Below, in pieces: positions 7,775-17,956 of a stretch of DNA of 64,000 nucleotides. Positions within the stretch are counted from its first letter, which is position 1, and each line of letters opens with the position of its first letter. Position numbers and translations under genes: made by a program. Source of the DNA: Methylomonas rosea (GTDB lineage: Bacteria; Pseudomonadota; Gammaproteobacteria; Methylococcales; Methylomonadaceae). The stretch spans positions 1-64,000 of the forward strand of contig NZ_JANIBL010000013.1 in assembly GCF_024505055.1 (NCBI RefSeq). The letters are read 5' to 3'. Under the pieces are notes generated by a model. It was given only the letters and a program-made list of their open reading frames with translations, made no database searches and was not told where the DNA came from.

Positions 7775-8287
7775 ATGAAAAAAACACTATTGCTAACGGC
7801 CTTACTGCTAGCGGTCAGCGCTGCCCGGGCCATCCCGCCGGTCGATCCGGCGCGGCTGGACGAAGTGCAAGAGCGCGGCAGCCACGTAATGCCGTTTGAT
7901 CTGGAAAAAACCTTACATATTTTTAATAAGACCGAATCCGGCGGCATCCAGCAAGTCATCGCCAAAGATGGCGCGGATACTGAACAAATTGCTTTGGCGC
8001 GCAGCCATCTGGCGCAACTGGCTGCGGGTTTTGCCAATGGCGATTTTTCCGGGCCGCGCCGTATTCATGGCGATGATATGCCGGGGCTAAATGCCTTGGC
8101 GTCCGCTGCCGGAAAAGTCAGTTTTGCCTATCGGGATTTGTCGAACGGCGCCGAAATCGAGTATCGGAGCGAAGACAAACAGTTGGTAGAAGCAGTCCAT
8201 AGCTATTTCGATGCCCAACTCAGCGATCACGCTCGCCATGCAGTGCCCGGCGGACAGCATATGCACCACGGCCACCACCAGCCTTAA
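7775..8287 (+). CDS. Secreted protein of unknown function with His-rich C-terminus
   Basis: 170 residues with a clear Sec signal peptide (MKKTLLLTALLLAVSAARA, cleavage expected after ARA) and a C-terminal tail GGQHMHHGHHQP that could bind Cu or Ni. The middle part is mixed alpha/beta without a motif I recognise. It follows the multicopper oxidase, HMA-transporter and psiE-like genes on the same strand and is probably a periplasmic accessory of that copper cluster. ATG at 7775 is chosen over the longer in-frame opening because the signal peptide then starts at the N-terminus and AGGA precedes it. Function unknown. Confidence 0.75.
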   Translation: MKKTLLLTALLLAVSAARAIPPVDPARLDEVQERGSHVMPFDLEKTLHIFNKTESGGIQQVIAKDGADTEQIALARSHLAQLAAGFANGDFSGPRRIHGDDMPGLNALASAAGKVSFAYRDLSNGAEIEYRSEDKQLVEAVHSYFDAQLSDHARHAVPGGQHMHHGHHQP

Positions 8288-8332
8288 TTGTCAATAAGGC
8301 GGAACCTGATTATAAAGTTGCTTCAGCCAAAA

Positions 8333-8432
8333 CGTCATTCCGGCATGGATTGCCGGAATCCAGAGTACATGGATGTTTTCGACGCTTACCATCCTTGGCT
8401 CCTGGATCTCGGCAATCCCCGCCGAGATGACG
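8333..8432. repeat. BIME-like pair of REP-type palindromes
   Basis: Two inverted units lie in the 350-bp gap before the Ycf48-KAP gene. Unit 1 starts CGTC with arms ATTCCGGCA (8337-8345) and TGCCGGAAT (8351-8359), then CCAG. Unit 2 is in the opposite orientation: CTGG, arms ATCTCGGC (8406-8413) and GCCGAGAT (8421-8428), then GACG. The CGTCATTCC...GGAATCCAG pattern recurs at 13444-13472 and 56926-56956, so this is a dispersed family. The remainder of 8288-8637 shows no gene. Confidence 0.7.
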
Positions 8433-8637
8433 ATTCTTGACAAGGCTGAAGCATCCTTGTACTTAGGAGGCGGAAAGTCGTCACTGAATACCTGCTGAAT
8501 AGCCCCGCGTATTCTTGATTCAATCTACCCGCAAACTCAGGAATCGATTCACTGTGAGATAGTGCCATTCGATTGGCCTTTCCTTGCGGCGATTTTGTTG
8601 TTAAAAAGCCCTTATCTAACGGTGATAAGGGGACGAC

Positions 8638-11600
8638 ATGTCCGGACTGGCGACAAAACACGCGTCTGCTACCAAAGGCGCAGCTATAAGCACGGTCTCC
8701 CTGCATTGGCTGAGCCGCCCTGGATACTGGTTAGGCTGGGCCTTAATGCTGGCCTTGCTATCTACCGTCATCGCCTTCCAGCAAGCGCCGCACCGTAACG
8801 CCTATCGCCCTGAACCCACATCGTTGAGTTGGGATTATTGGGGATACCCAATCGAGCGCAACGCTTTTCGCCGCTTGCCGGCCATCGCCGGGAATCTCAA
8901 CGATCTGGCTGTTTCCGAAGATGGTCAGCATATTTGGGCTGTGGGTGATGGCGGTTTGATCATCTACAGTACGGATGCTGGCGTGAGTTGGCAGCAAGGG
9001 CAAATTGGGCCTCCTGCGCCAATAGTACCTTTGGCGCGGGCCGACGGTTTTTGGATTAAGTCAGCGCAAGCCGGGATGCCTGAGGCCGAGCCTCAACAGC
9101 AGCAAGCGGTTCCGACTAACCTAGACAATGCACCTTTCAACGTTCGGAATGCCGACGGCGGTGAGGCAAATGCTGCCAGGGTGATAAACCCTGCGCTCGG
9201 TTACGCAAACCAGTCGCCAGTCCAAAAGTCCCCGAGTGCGCCGCAAGAGCAAGAACTACCTGCGGCAAAGACCAATAATGAGCCAGCGAAACCCACTCCA
9301 GAAAACTCACCTCAAGCAAGTACAGTCGGTAAGGCGGGCGAACCCGTTTCGCTGCCACCCGTTCAGAAGCAAAAGCCGAGTGGACGGGATCCGAAGCGCG
9401 CCAATTTATATTCCGTGTATTTCGTCGACACCTCTCATGGTTGGGCGGTCGGCGAAGATGGTGTGATTCTGGTCACTGCAGATGGTGCCAAAAGTTGGCA
9501 GCTCCAAACCAGTGGCACCAAGGAAATATTGAACAGCTTACATTTTGTCGATCCCGCGCATGGCTGGACAGTAGGCCAGGCGGGCCTCATTCTGGCTACC
9601 GCAGACGGTGGTAAAAGTTGGAAAAATCAGGCGAGTGTTGCCGGGTCGCAGCTGAATAGTGTGACGTTTTCCGATGAACTGCATGGTTGGACCGTCGGTG
9701 ATCTTGGGGCCATACTTGCCACCGCAGATGGCGGTCAAACTTGGCAAGCTCAAGCTAAAAATGCCAATCAAATTTTTCAATCGGTAGATTTTATCGATAA
9801 TCGGCGCGGTTGGGCCGTGGGGACGGGTGGGCGCATCGTTGCCACCTCGGATGGAGGCAACAACTGGCAGTCGCAACCCAATCAAGTATCGCAATTTTTA
9901 CGTAGCGTCCGCTTTCTAAAAGACGGCTTACGGGGTTGGGTGGCTGGCACGAATGGTACCCTCGCTGCGACCACTGACGGCGGTGGCAGCTGGCGATTAC
10001 TAAACAGCGGAACTTCAGGTGAGTTACGTAGCGTTAAATTTCTTCTTGATGGTTTGCGCGGTTGGGCCGTCGGTGCCGACGGAACTATAGTTGCCAGCAC
10101 TGACGGTGGGAATAGTTGGCAGGCTGCAAGCCAGAAGGTGTTTAGCAGTGTGCAATTTATGACTAATCGTCAACTTGGCTGGGTAATTGGCGCTGATGGC
10201 GCGGTTTTATCTAGTACCGATGCTGGTCGAAATTGGCGAATGCAGGAAATTCAAACCAATCAACACCTATTTGGCTTGCACATTTTAGCTGACGGCCAAC
10301 ATGGCTGGTTGACCGGTAGCAATGGGGTTATTTTTGCTACCACCGATGCTGGGAAAAATTGGCGAGCTCAAAACAACGACACCAAAATGTTCTTATTCAG
10401 AGTTCAGTTTCTCAATGACGGTTTGCACGGTTGGGCAGCGGGCGACGGGGGATTTCTGGTAACCCGTGATGGAGGCAAAAACTGGCAACTTGACCCTAAT
10501 ATATGGGGAACACTTTTTGCCATGCATTTTTCAGAGGATGGTCAGCGAGGTTGGCTGGCCGACGTCAGCGGTAAGTCGGACTTTACCGAGGATGGTGGTT
10601 TGACCTGGCAATCTCAGATGATTGGTTCAAAGGCAGGCATTCTCGATCTTCAGTTTCAGGCCGACGGTATAAACGGTTGGGCTGTCGGCTCTAAGGGGAC
10701 GATTTTTTCCACATCCGATGGCGGAAAAAATTGGCATGCTCAAGTGAGTACTACCCAACAGAATCTCAGAGGATCAGCTTTTGCCGGCGACGGCAGTCGT
10801 GGTTGGGCAGTTGGTGTCGGCGGCACTGTAGTGTCTACTACAAATAGCGGTGGCACATGGCAGCCGCAAAACAGTGATACTTCGGCTAACTTGATAGACA
10901 TATATGCCGACAGCGGAGGCCGGCATGCCTGGACCGTCGGCGCAGCCGGCACCCTACTCGCCACCAGCGACGGCGGCGAACATTGGCAGGACCCGGTGTT
11001 GCCCTATCAACGCTATCCGGCGCCCTGGTATTACCTTAGCTGGTTGCCGATCATACTGTTGTTCAGCCGTGGCTTGCGCTTGCAGTTGGCCGAATTAAGG
11101 GAACCGGAAGCCAGCGATCCCAATTTAGGAATCAACCCCACCGCCGTTTCCGACAAGCCAACCACGCCTGGCAGCAAGGATTATCTGGGTAGTCTGCAGT
11201 TGGCTCGGGATTTGTCCGCGTTTCTGCGTAACGAAAACACTCAGCCACCATTGACCCTGGCCATTACCGGCGATTGGGGCAGCGGCAAAAGCTCGGTGAT
11301 GAATTATTTGCAAGCCGAGTTACGCCGCGAAGGTTTGCGACCGGTCTGGTATAACGCTTGGCATCATCAGGAAGAGCAACAGGTACTGGGCTCAATCCTG
11401 GAATGCGTGCGTCAGCAGGCTACGCCGCCGCTATGGCCCTGGCTGTTGCCGGGCCTGTGGTTTAAATTGCGTTTGTTGACGCATCGGCGATTTTGGCTAC
11501 AGCTGCTGGCGGCTGCACTCTTGACGGGTTTTTGTTGGTTGGCGGCATTTTCCTATTTTCATGAAGAGGCGGAAGAAAATCAGGTGTGGCACTTCGCTTC

Positions 11601-13356
11601 CCACTTGGCCGGCTTGGAGCAACCTGCGGTGTTGACTGCACAAGGCCATGCCCGCTTATGTGCTCAAGCGGATAGCGGTACCAATCCAGCGAAGTCCGCC
11701 GCGGACCAGCTGTTTAGCCCCGCCGATTGCGAGAAACTGCAATGTTTGGTAAACGCGGATATCTCCGGCACAGCGAAAGATTCGGCAAACTGCAAAGATA
11801 CCTTAAGCGCCTTCGCCAGCGACGACGAGTTATTGGCACAAGCGGGAAAAGTACTCGAGCATGAATTAACGCAAGAGCGTAAACAAGCCATCGTTAAGCA
11901 ACTGGAACATAGCCCAGGCAAAGCGCCATTTGCTTTGCCGGCCTGGTTGACAGCCTTGTTGACGGTGCTGACAACCGTAGCGGGGGTGGTCGTGGTCAAG
12001 GGCGCGTCGCTGTTCGGTTTAGCCAGCACCGATTTATTGAAAACCGCGATCAGCAAAACCGGCGTTATAGAAGCTGCCGAGCCGGTGGGTACCCGGCAAA
12101 TCTGGGAACGGCGCTTCGAGCGTTTGACCAAGTTGTTGGGTCGGCGCCGGTTGGTGTTGTTTATAGACGATCTGGACCGGTGCAGCCGCGAGCATGCGTT
12201 GCGGGTGCTGGAAACCTGTAATTTCTTGGTCAGCAGCGGCGAGTTGTTCATCGTGATGGGCATCGCCCCTAAATATGTACTGGCAAACGTCAAATTGCAT
12301 TTCAAGGAACTCGCCGAAGCCTTGCACGAATTTGATGACAATGGTCCGGCGGCGGGCGGAGTGCCGGCAGAAACTGCGCCAACCCGAAAACCACGCAGCC
12401 TGGCACGCTTTTATCTGCAAAAATTGATCAACATTGAAGTGCCGGTGCCTTCCGCCGGCAGCGAGGCGATGCTGAACTTATTAACTGGCAGCGGCGGCGA
12501 AGAGGATAGTCGCGGCCAACGCGAGCAACGCTTGCAAACCCTAGGTAACGGGCTGGTTTTGACACTACAGGGTTTTGTTCTGTTGGCCGCGATGGCTTGG
12601 GCGGCTTACCATGCCAGTCAGCCTATACCTACCACTCCCAAACCCCTGATTTTGGCAGCGCAGCCGGCGACTGAAGTGGTTACTAAGCCGGCGGAAACCA
12701 ACGTTGAGCCGGTCGCCGATCAGCCAGACCAACGTAAAGCCGAGTCCGGTATTACCTCGTTTCGCGCCGATTTCAAACCTGAACAATTGACGCCCTGGCC
12801 GCAGCGCATCGGCTATGGCTTGTTGCTGCTGATTATGCTGTTGGCTGGTGGATTGGTTTGGGTAAGCGTCAACGAGAAGGCGCGAAACCGGCTGGTGGAT
12901 TATCTGGAAATGGCTTACAAAGCCTTTGGCCGGGACTGGTTCGGACCAAGGCAAACTCAGGATACGCCGGAGTTTGCCGCCGCCTTGCGGATCTGGTACC
13001 CGCTGATTCACCAAACCCAGTCACAGCCGCCGGAGATCAATTCGCCGCGTACCGTCAAAGCTTTTTTAAACCGACTGCGCTGCTTTGCCAGTCGCTGGCC
13101 GAAAACGACTGGCGCGCACGGTGAAGCGCAGTTGGTGGCGTTGGCGGCTTTGCATTTTTATTTGGGTGAAGAGGGCTTTGAGAAAGCCGCTAACGATTTA
13201 AAACTAGCCGAGACCAGTGGTGCTTATTTGAGTGCGTATCCAAATTCCGCGCAATCCATGACGCAACATTTGCAATCATTTGGTCCGCCCAGTGACGACG
13301 ACTGCCGATTGTTTAAATATTTCATCGAGAATCTGGAGATCCATAAACCGCAATAA
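8638..13356 (+). CDS. Ycf48/BNR-repeat ectodomain fused to KAP-family P-loop NTPase
   Basis: A 1572-residue membrane protein. Residues ~22-45 form a first transmembrane helix. One Ycf48-like repeat (~85-120) is followed by a Pro/Gln-rich linker (~121-255), then thirteen more repeats of the pattern GWAVGxxGxIxxTxDGGxxW up to ~785. The total of fourteen repeats would fit two seven-bladed propellers. A second membrane helix (~796-815) leads to a KAP NTPase: Walker A GDWGSGKSS from residue 878, then WYNAWHHQEEQQ, and Walker B VLFIDDLDRC at ~1172-1181. As usual for KAP proteins, membrane hairpins interrupt the NTPase (helices ~955-975 and ~1098-1120, ~1305-1324 and ~1391-1411). The first hairpin loop holds four Cys and is predicted periplasmic. 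Topology suggests a periplasmic propeller sensor driving a cytoplasmic ATPase. RBS AAGGGGA precedes the ATG. No obvious operon partner. Confidence 0.85.
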   Translation: MSGLATKHASATKGAAISTVSLHWLSRPGYWLGWALMLALLSTVIAFQQAPHRNAYRPEPTSLSWDYWGYPIERNAFRRLPAIAGNLNDLAVSEDGQHIWAVGDGGLIIYSTDAGVSWQQGQIGPPAPIVPLARADGFWIKSAQAGMPEAEPQQQQAVPTNLDNAPFNVRNADGGEANAARVINPALGYANQSPVQKSPSAPQEQELPAAKTNNEPAKPTPENSPQASTVGKAGEPVSLPPVQKQKPSGRDPKRANLYSVYFVDTSHGWAVGEDGVILVTADGAKSWQLQTSGTKEILNSLHFVDPAHGWTVGQAGLILATADGGKSWKNQASVAGSQLNSVTFSDELHGWTVGDLGAILATADGGQTWQAQAKNANQIFQSVDFIDNRRGWAVGTGGRIVATSDGGNNWQSQPNQVSQFLRSVRFLKDGLRGWVAGTNGTLAATTDGGGSWRLLNSGTSGELRSVKFLLDGLRGWAVGADGTIVASTDGGNSWQAASQKVFSSVQFMTNRQLGWVIGADGAVLSSTDAGRNWRMQEIQTNQHLFGLHILADGQHGWLTGSNGVIFATTDAGKNWRAQNNDTKMFLFRVQFLNDGLHGWAAGDGGFLVTRDGGKNWQLDPNIWGTLFAMHFSEDGQRGWLADVSGKSDFTEDGGLTWQSQMIGSKAGILDLQFQADGINGWAVGSKGTIFSTSDGGKNWHAQVSTTQQNLRGSAFAGDGSRGWAVGVGGTVVSTTNSGGTWQPQNSDTSANLIDIYADSGGRHAWTVGAAGTLLATSDGGEHWQDPVLPYQRYPAPWYYLSWLPIILLFSRGLRLQLAELREPEASDPNLGINPTAVSDKPTTPGSKDYLGSLQLARDLSAFLRNENTQPPLTLAITGDWGSGKSSVMNYLQAELRREGLRPVWYNAWHHQEEQQVLGSILECVRQQATPPLWPWLLPGLWFKLRLLTHRRFWLQLLAAALLTGFCWLAAFSYFHEEAEENQVWHFASHLAGLEQPAVLTAQGHARLCAQADSGTNPAKSAADQLFSPADCEKLQCLVNADISGTAKDSANCKDTLSAFASDDELLAQAGKVLEHELTQERKQAIVKQLEHSPGKAPFALPAWLTALLTVLTTVAGVVVVKGASLFGLASTDLLKTAISKTGVIEAAEPVGTRQIWERRFERLTKLLGRRRLVLFIDDLDRCSREHALRVLETCNFLVSSGELFIVMGIAPKYVLANVKLHFKELAEALHEFDDNGPAAGGVPAETAPTRKPRSLARFYLQKLINIEVPVPSAGSEAMLNLLTGSGGEEDSRGQREQRLQTLGNGLVLTLQGFVLLAAMAWAAYHASQPIPTTPKPLILAAQPATEVVTKPAETNVEPVADQPDQRKAESGITSFRADFKPEQLTPWPQRIGYGLLLLIMLLAGGLVWVSVNEKARNRLVDYLEMAYKAFGRDWFGPRQTQDTPEFAAALRIWYPLIHQTQSQPPEINSPRTVKAFLNRLRCFASRWPKTTGAHGEAQLVALAALHFYLGEEGFEKAANDLKLAETSGAYLSAYPNSAQSMTQHLQSFGPPSDDDCRLFKYFIENLEIHKPQ

Positions 13357-13443
13357 GTCAGAGCCAAAAACCGCCTAGCTCAAGCGGTGGGCGCGAGGTT
13401 TGGATCTGGTATTGTTAAGCCGGACCCTTAAATTTTCTGTAGC

Positions 13444-13472
13444 CGTCATTCCCGCGAAAGCGGGAATCCAGG
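13444..13472. repeat. REP-like palindrome
   Basis: CGTC followed by perfect 8-bp arms ATTCCCGC (13448-13455) and GCGGGAAT (13460-13467) around GAAA, then CCAGG. Same family as 8333-8432 and 56926-56956. A decayed opposite-orientation partner may follow at 13483-13507 (CTCCTGCC...GGAGGCGACG). The gap 13357-13593 holds nothing else convincing. Confidence 0.65.
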
Positions 13473-13593
13473 ATTTTCAAGGGTCTCCTGCCTACGCGGA
13501 GGCGACGATAATTAAGGGCTGGGTTAATAGTTGATTTCATTCCCTCATCCAGGCTCTTTCGCTTTGGAAAAAAAGGAATAGTAGAGCCAACAA

Positions 13594-15690
13594 CTAATTT
13601 TTCAGCCATTCCTGGTTCGGTAGCCAATTCGTTATCCATCGCGGTAAGTCCCCGGCCGGCATGGGGCGGGCGATGCCATAGCCTTGGGCGTTGTCGCAGC
13701 CCAATTTCAACAATAGCAAGCCGTGTTCTTCGGTTTCGACGCCTTCGGCTATCACTTGCCTATGAAAGGCGGCGGTGAGATTGATGATGCCGGCGACGAT
13801 AGCCAAATCTTCCGGGTCGCCGAGGATGTCGCGAATAAACGATTGATCGATCTTTAAGGTGTCGGCCGGTAAGGCTTTCAGGTAGGTTAGTGACGAATAA
13901 CCGGTGCCGAAATCGTCCAATGCAAAGCCGACGCCCAGTTTTTGGCATTCCTTCATCACGGCGGTGACCCGGCCAATATCCTCCAGCGCCGCTGTTTCCA
14001 GTATCTCCAGTTCGAGACAATGGGGGCGCAATTGCGGATGGGCGGCAAAGCCGGCTTTCAAGGTGTCGACGAAGTCGTGGTGCAGTAAGTGGCGCGGGGC
14101 AATATTGATACTGATGACAATGTTCAAGCCCATGTCTTGCCACTTTTGTAAGTGGTCCAGGGCGCGGGCCAATACCCAGTTGCCCAGCGCTATGACCAGC
14201 TCGGTGCCTTCTATGTCGGGTAAAAACGCGGCAGGCGACAATAAGCCGCGCTCGGGATGCTGCCAGCGAATCAATGCTTCCGCGCCCAGTACTTTACCCA
14301 GGCGCATATTGACCTTGGGTTGAAAATACAGCACGAACTGGTTATTCAGCAGCGCGGCTTCGATTTGCGTTAAGGTTTCGCCGCGGATCAGCGCGATCCT
14401 ATCCAGTTCCTGATCGAACAGGTGGTAGCGATTTTTGCCGCGTTGTTTGGCGACATACATGGCCTGGTCGGCATGCCGCAACAAGGTGTCCGCGCTCGCC
14501 AGATCGTCGGGGTACAGGGTAAGACCCACGCTGGCGGAGACGCAGACCAAGTTGTCCGCAATCGACAGGGGTTCCGCGACTTTGCAAAGCATGCGCTCCA
14601 ATACGGCTTCGCATTCGCGGCTGTCGCTAAAGTCCAGCAATAGCAGCACAAACTCGTCGCCGCCGATGCGGGCCACGGTATCGCCGGCGCGCAGGCAGTC
14701 GCGGATGCGCAGGGACGTTTCAATCAGCAATTGATCGCCCACTTCGTGGCCGAACTGATCGTTGACCGGTTTAAAACCGTCCAGATCCAGATAACATACC
14801 GCCATATGGTTGCCGGCACGGTGCGTGTGGGCCAGTGCTTGCGCCAGACGGTCGGCCAGCAGCACCCGATTGGGAATTCCGGTCAGCGGATCGAAATGAG
14901 CGATGCGTTCCAGATCGTATTCATGGTTCTTCAGCGGGGTGATGTCCGCCGATAAGCCGATGTAATGATGAATTTGGCCGTCGTCGTCCCGCACCACCGA
15001 AATCGACGTCAGCGCCGCAAAGACCTCGCCTTTTTTATTGCGGTTCCACAGTTCCCCGCTCCAATGATCGTGTGCGTTCAGAGATTGCCACATGGCTTTG
15101 TAAAATTCCGCGGATTGCCGGCCGGATTTGAGCATGCTGGGATTTTTACCCAAAACGTCCTCGCGCGAATAACCGGTAATTCGGCTGAAGGCCGCATTGA
15201 CATCGATGATGCGATTCTCGCTGTCGGTAATTACTACACTGTCATGAGTGTGGGCGAATACGCTGGCCGCCAGACGTTGCTCGGCCTCGCGGCGTTGCAG
15301 TTCTTGACGAAATTGTTCGCGTTCCAGCAGGTTGCGAATGCGCAAGCGGGCAATTTCGATACTGATGGGTTTGGTCAGATAGTCCGCGGCGCCCAAGGAA
15401 AAGCCCAAGGCTTCGGCTTGAATTTCGTTTAAAGCGGTAACGAACACAATCGGAATGTCTTTTAACAGTGGACTGGCCTTGAACTGGCGGCAGGTTTCAT
15501 AGCCGTCCATATCCGGCATCATGATGTCGAGCAAAATCAGATCGGGCGGCTCATCCAGCGCCAGTTGCAGACCCTTACTGCCCGAGGTGGCGATTTGAAT
15601 TTGATAATCGTCTTGCAATGCCAGACCTAACAAGGCCAGATTGGCGGGCGTATCGTCTATGGCGAGAATTTTCAACTGTTTGCTGTTCAC
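13594..15690 (-). CDS. Response regulator REC-PAS-GGDEF-EAL
   Basis: A cytoplasmic c-di-GMP turnover regulator of 698 residues from GTG at 15690. Domains: REC ([17 protein letters not shown] with the phosphoacceptor Asp), PAS (~150-270), GGDEF and EAL. The GGDEF motif is intact ([13 protein letters not shown]) with an RxxD inhibitory site five residues before it. The EAL domain keeps [12 protein letters not shown] and [10 protein letters not shown], so both activities look possible. The GTG at 15690 gives a 4-nt GTGA overlap with the upstream kinase stop and matches the other junctions of this operon; TTG at 15711 is an alternative. It is the last gene of the corrinoid-methyltransferase operon and is the likely partner of the histidine kinase just upstream. 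Confidence 0.9.
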   Translation of the reverse strand: MNSKQLKILAIDDTPANLALLGLALQDDYQIQIATSGSKGLQLALDEPPDLILLDIMMPDMDGYETCRQFKASPLLKDIPIVFVTALNEIQAEALGFSLGAADYLTKPISIEIARLRIRNLLEREQFRQELQRREAEQRLAASVFAHTHDSVVITDSENRIIDVNAAFSRITGYSREDVLGKNPSMLKSGRQSAEFYKAMWQSLNAHDHWSGELWNRNKKGEVFAALTSISVVRDDDGQIHHYIGLSADITPLKNHEYDLERIAHFDPLTGIPNRVLLADRLAQALAHTHRAGNHMAVCYLDLDGFKPVNDQFGHEVGDQLLIETSLRIRDCLRAGDTVARIGGDEFVLLLLDFSDSRECEAVLERMLCKVAEPLSIADNLVCVSASVGLTLYPDDLASADTLLRHADQAMYVAKQRGKNRYHLFDQELDRIALIRGETLTQIEAALLNNQFVLYFQPKVNMRLGKVLGAEALIRWQHPERGLLSPAAFLPDIEGTELVIALGNWVLARALDHLQKWQDMGLNIVISINIAPRHLLHHDFVDTLKAGFAAHPQLRPHCLELEILETAALEDIGRVTAVMKECQKLGVGFALDDFGTGYSSLTYLKALPADTLKIDQSFIRDILGDPEDLAIVAGIINLTAAFHRQVIAEGVETEEHGLLLLKLGCDNAQGYGIARPMPAGDLPRWITNWLPNQEWLKN

Positions 15691-17339
15691 TCGGTTTGTG
15701 CTCCGTCCCAACCCAAGACTAAATAAAGCTGCCTTAATTGCTGGCGTGCCTGGTCGAATTTCATTTCGTTAACCGATTGAGCTATTTCGGAAAAACGCAG
15801 TTCTACCGCACTAGCACGCAGTAAGTTCTGCAGTGCCTTGACGTGATTAATGGCATGGAACATGTTTTTGGCAAGTAAGTTATCGAGTTCGTCCATTAGC
15901 GGTCGTATCTCTTGATTACGGTGAAGCACGGCGATGTCTTCCGCACTGATTGCCGGGTCGGCCACAGCACAGACGGTTTGCTCCGCATAGACAGGCGTAT
16001 CTCGATGGAGTCCGGCATTGGCTGCCGCGGAATACAGTTCCGCGCACGGGACAGGTAAGCGCTCTTGTTCGGAATTGTGATTATGAAGATGACAATCAAC
16101 GAGGTCGCAGCGAATTTTGAACCAGAACCGGGCGCCCATGCCGGGACTACTTTCCACACCGGCTTCGCCCTGCATCAGTCCGGCAAAACGTTGCACGATG
16201 GATAAGCCCAGGCCGGTGCCGGCGTAACGCCGCGTCGAACTGGCGTCGATTTGGGTAAAGGGTTTAAATAGCAGGCTTTGCTGTTCTGTGGCAATGCCGA
16301 TGCCGTGATCGGTAACTGAAAATTCCAGTTGCGCTTGCGATCCTTGCCGGCGCAACTCCGTAACCTGGATTTGGATAACCCCTTGATTGGTAAATTTGAT
16401 GGCATTACTGACCAGGTTTGACAGCATTTGCCGGACTCTGATTTGATCCAGCTGGTAGCATTGTTCACTGGGTCCGAGCCAGACGGTTTCGATCCGCAGG
16501 TTTTTCTGATGCGCGCTTTCCCCGAACAGCGATTGTACTTCGGTGATGATTTGCCGAGGCTGCGTAGCGGAGTAAATCAGCTCCAGCCGATTCGCCTCGA
16601 TTTTGGACAAATCCAACACATCGTTTAACAGGGTTAAAAGAGTTTGTCCGGATGCGAGGATGGTGTGGGCGCATTCTTGATGCTTGCTTGGGTCGCAGTC
16701 CGGTAGACTCAACAACTGCGCCATCCCCAAGATACCGTTCAACGGGGTGCGGATTTCGTGCGACATAGTGGCCAGGAAATTACTTTTGGCCTGATTCGCG
16801 CTTTCGGCGATGCGGGTCTTGATTTCGTTGCTCAAAATCAGCGCCATGTGCGAGAAAAACGGCGATAGATAATCGCGCATTTGCGCCGAACCCAGCATGT
16901 CGGTCATTTTGATGGCGCCAATCAATTCTTTGCCTACCTGCAAGGGCATGACCCAGGTGCAGGCCACGGCCGGCGTGATGCCGCGCAGGAGTGTGTGCTG
17001 CGAATCCGTAGCTTGTTCGACGAAGCGGCGATGCTGAAAAACTTCACCGATCAATGGGTCTTCGATATGGTCGATCACTTGGCGTTCGCCTGCCAAATTG
17101 GCGTAATGAATCTCGCCCTCGTCCAGATAATAAATTTCGACATTGCTGCCGCCCAAACTGCCGCACAAGGCGGTCATTAAGCTCTCCAACAGTCCTTCGA
17201 CGCCGGCGATGGGGTTTAGCAATTCCACCAGGTGCAGAACCAGATACAGATTGGCTTTTTCTTCCGAAAGCTTGCGGACGCGGGTTTCCAAGTGCTTGAC
17301 CCGCTCCTCGAGCTCTTGATGGGAAGGCGTTTGGGTCAT
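15687..17339 (-). CDS. Cytoplasmic GAF-type sensor histidine kinase
   Basis: 550 residues without membrane segments. An N-terminal coiled coil (~5-35) leads to a GAF-like domain (~35-180), HisKA with [17 protein letters not shown], and HATPase with [14 protein letters not shown] (N box), VTDHGIGI (G1) and GTGLGLSIV (G2). The C-terminal ~110 residues are helical and HPt-like but lack a clear HxxKG phosphoacceptor. The ATG overlaps the DUF1638 stop by 4 nt (ATGA), so it is translationally coupled to the methyl-transfer genes. The kinase probably phosphorylates the downstream REC-PAS-GGDEF-EAL protein. Because it is cytoplasmic, an internal signal is expected; a link to corrinoid or methyl status is inferred from the operon only. 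Confidence 0.88.
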   Translation of the reverse strand: MTQTPSHQELEERVKHLETRVRKLSEEKANLYLVLHLVELLNPIAGVEGLLESLMTALCGSLGGSNVEIYYLDEGEIHYANLAGERQVIDHIEDPLIGEVFQHRRFVEQATDSQHTLLRGITPAVACTWVMPLQVGKELIGAIKMTDMLGSAQMRDYLSPFFSHMALILSNEIKTRIAESANQAKSNFLATMSHEIRTPLNGILGMAQLLSLPDCDPSKHQECAHTILASGQTLLTLLNDVLDLSKIEANRLELIYSATQPRQIITEVQSLFGESAHQKNLRIETVWLGPSEQCYQLDQIRVRQMLSNLVSNAIKFTNQGVIQIQVTELRRQGSQAQLEFSVTDHGIGIATEQQSLLFKPFTQIDASSTRRYAGTGLGLSIVQRFAGLMQGEAGVESSPGMGARFWFKIRCDLVDCHLHNHNSEQERLPVPCAELYSAAANAGLHRDTPVYAEQTVCAVADPAISAEDIAVLHRNQEIRPLMDELDNLLAKNMFHAINHVKALQNLLRASAVELRFSEIAQSVNEMKFDQARQQLRQLYLVLGWDGAQTE

Positions 17340-17956
17340 TGTTCCGCGGCAAGCCGGCGTTGAATAGCATCAGCCAAAACGGTTTCCAGATGCTCCAGGC
17401 CGACATCCATCCATTCCAGCGGCAGATCCACGAAGCGCGCGGCGGTTTCGGCTGCGGCACTGAAATCGCCGTTACACGGGGTGCGCAGAGCCAGGATGTA
17501 TTTGTGGCTGCTATGAAATATCTCCCTGATTACCGTCATGTTCGCGCCGAAGCAGGCAGTAATCATCGGTTCCCAGGTCAACGCCCAGTCTTCCAGTAAA
17601 AAATAGGCGCCTTTTTCCAGTTCCTGCATGAATAATTCGTAGCCGAGCAACATCACGATACAGTTTTGGCCGTGGGTGCGGCAGGTGTGGTGGCCTTCCA
17701 GATATTTTTCCATCAACGGGTGGCAGCCGCCGTAAAACACTACGGTTTTCTCGCCGAGTTTCTCACGTTCTTCCAATGCCTGATTCAATTCCGTCGATAA
17801 ACGATTCAGGTAATTGTGCAAGGCCGAATCCAGATAATGGGTGTGCACGTTCCAGTGATTTTTCGCGATTAATCCGTCCACTTCCTTACGCAAAATGCCG
17901 CAGCCTATCATGGTCAGCGGGGTTTGATTTTCCGGCTGTATCGTGAACGTTTTCAT
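17336..17956 (-). CDS. DUF1638 protein of a corrinoid methyltransferase operon
   Basis: A 206-residue soluble protein, [15 protein letters not shown] near the N-terminus, with [14 protein letters not shown] and [18 protein letters not shown] carrying several Cys and His. This pattern is that of DUF1638 (PF07796), a family that occurs next to UroD-type methyltransferases and corrinoid proteins and whose reaction is not established. The Cys/His content suggests a metal or cofactor site. Both ends overlap neighbours by 4 nt. ATG at 17956 is chosen because it makes the ATGA overlap with the upstream methyltransferase gene. Confidence 0.82.
   Translation of the reverse strand: MKTFTIQPENQTPLTMIGCGILRKEVDGLIAKNHWNVHTHYLDSALHNYLNRLSTELNQALEEREKLGEKTVVFYGGCHPLMEKYLEGHHTCRTHGQNCIVMLLGYELFMQELEKGAYFLLEDWALTWEPMITACFGANMTVIREIFHSSHKYILALRTPCNGDFSAAAETAARFVDLPLEWMDVGLEHLETVLADAIQRRLAAEQ

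Noticed and set aside
9400..11000. DNA-level tandem repeat or CRISPR-like array
   Set aside because: The periodicity comes from Ycf48/BNR protein repeats; DNA copies diverge strongly and there are no identical spaced repeats.
11664..12341. 225-residue minus-strand ORF
   Set aside because: Shadow within the KAP NTPase domain; Ser/Asn/Ala-rich low-information product.
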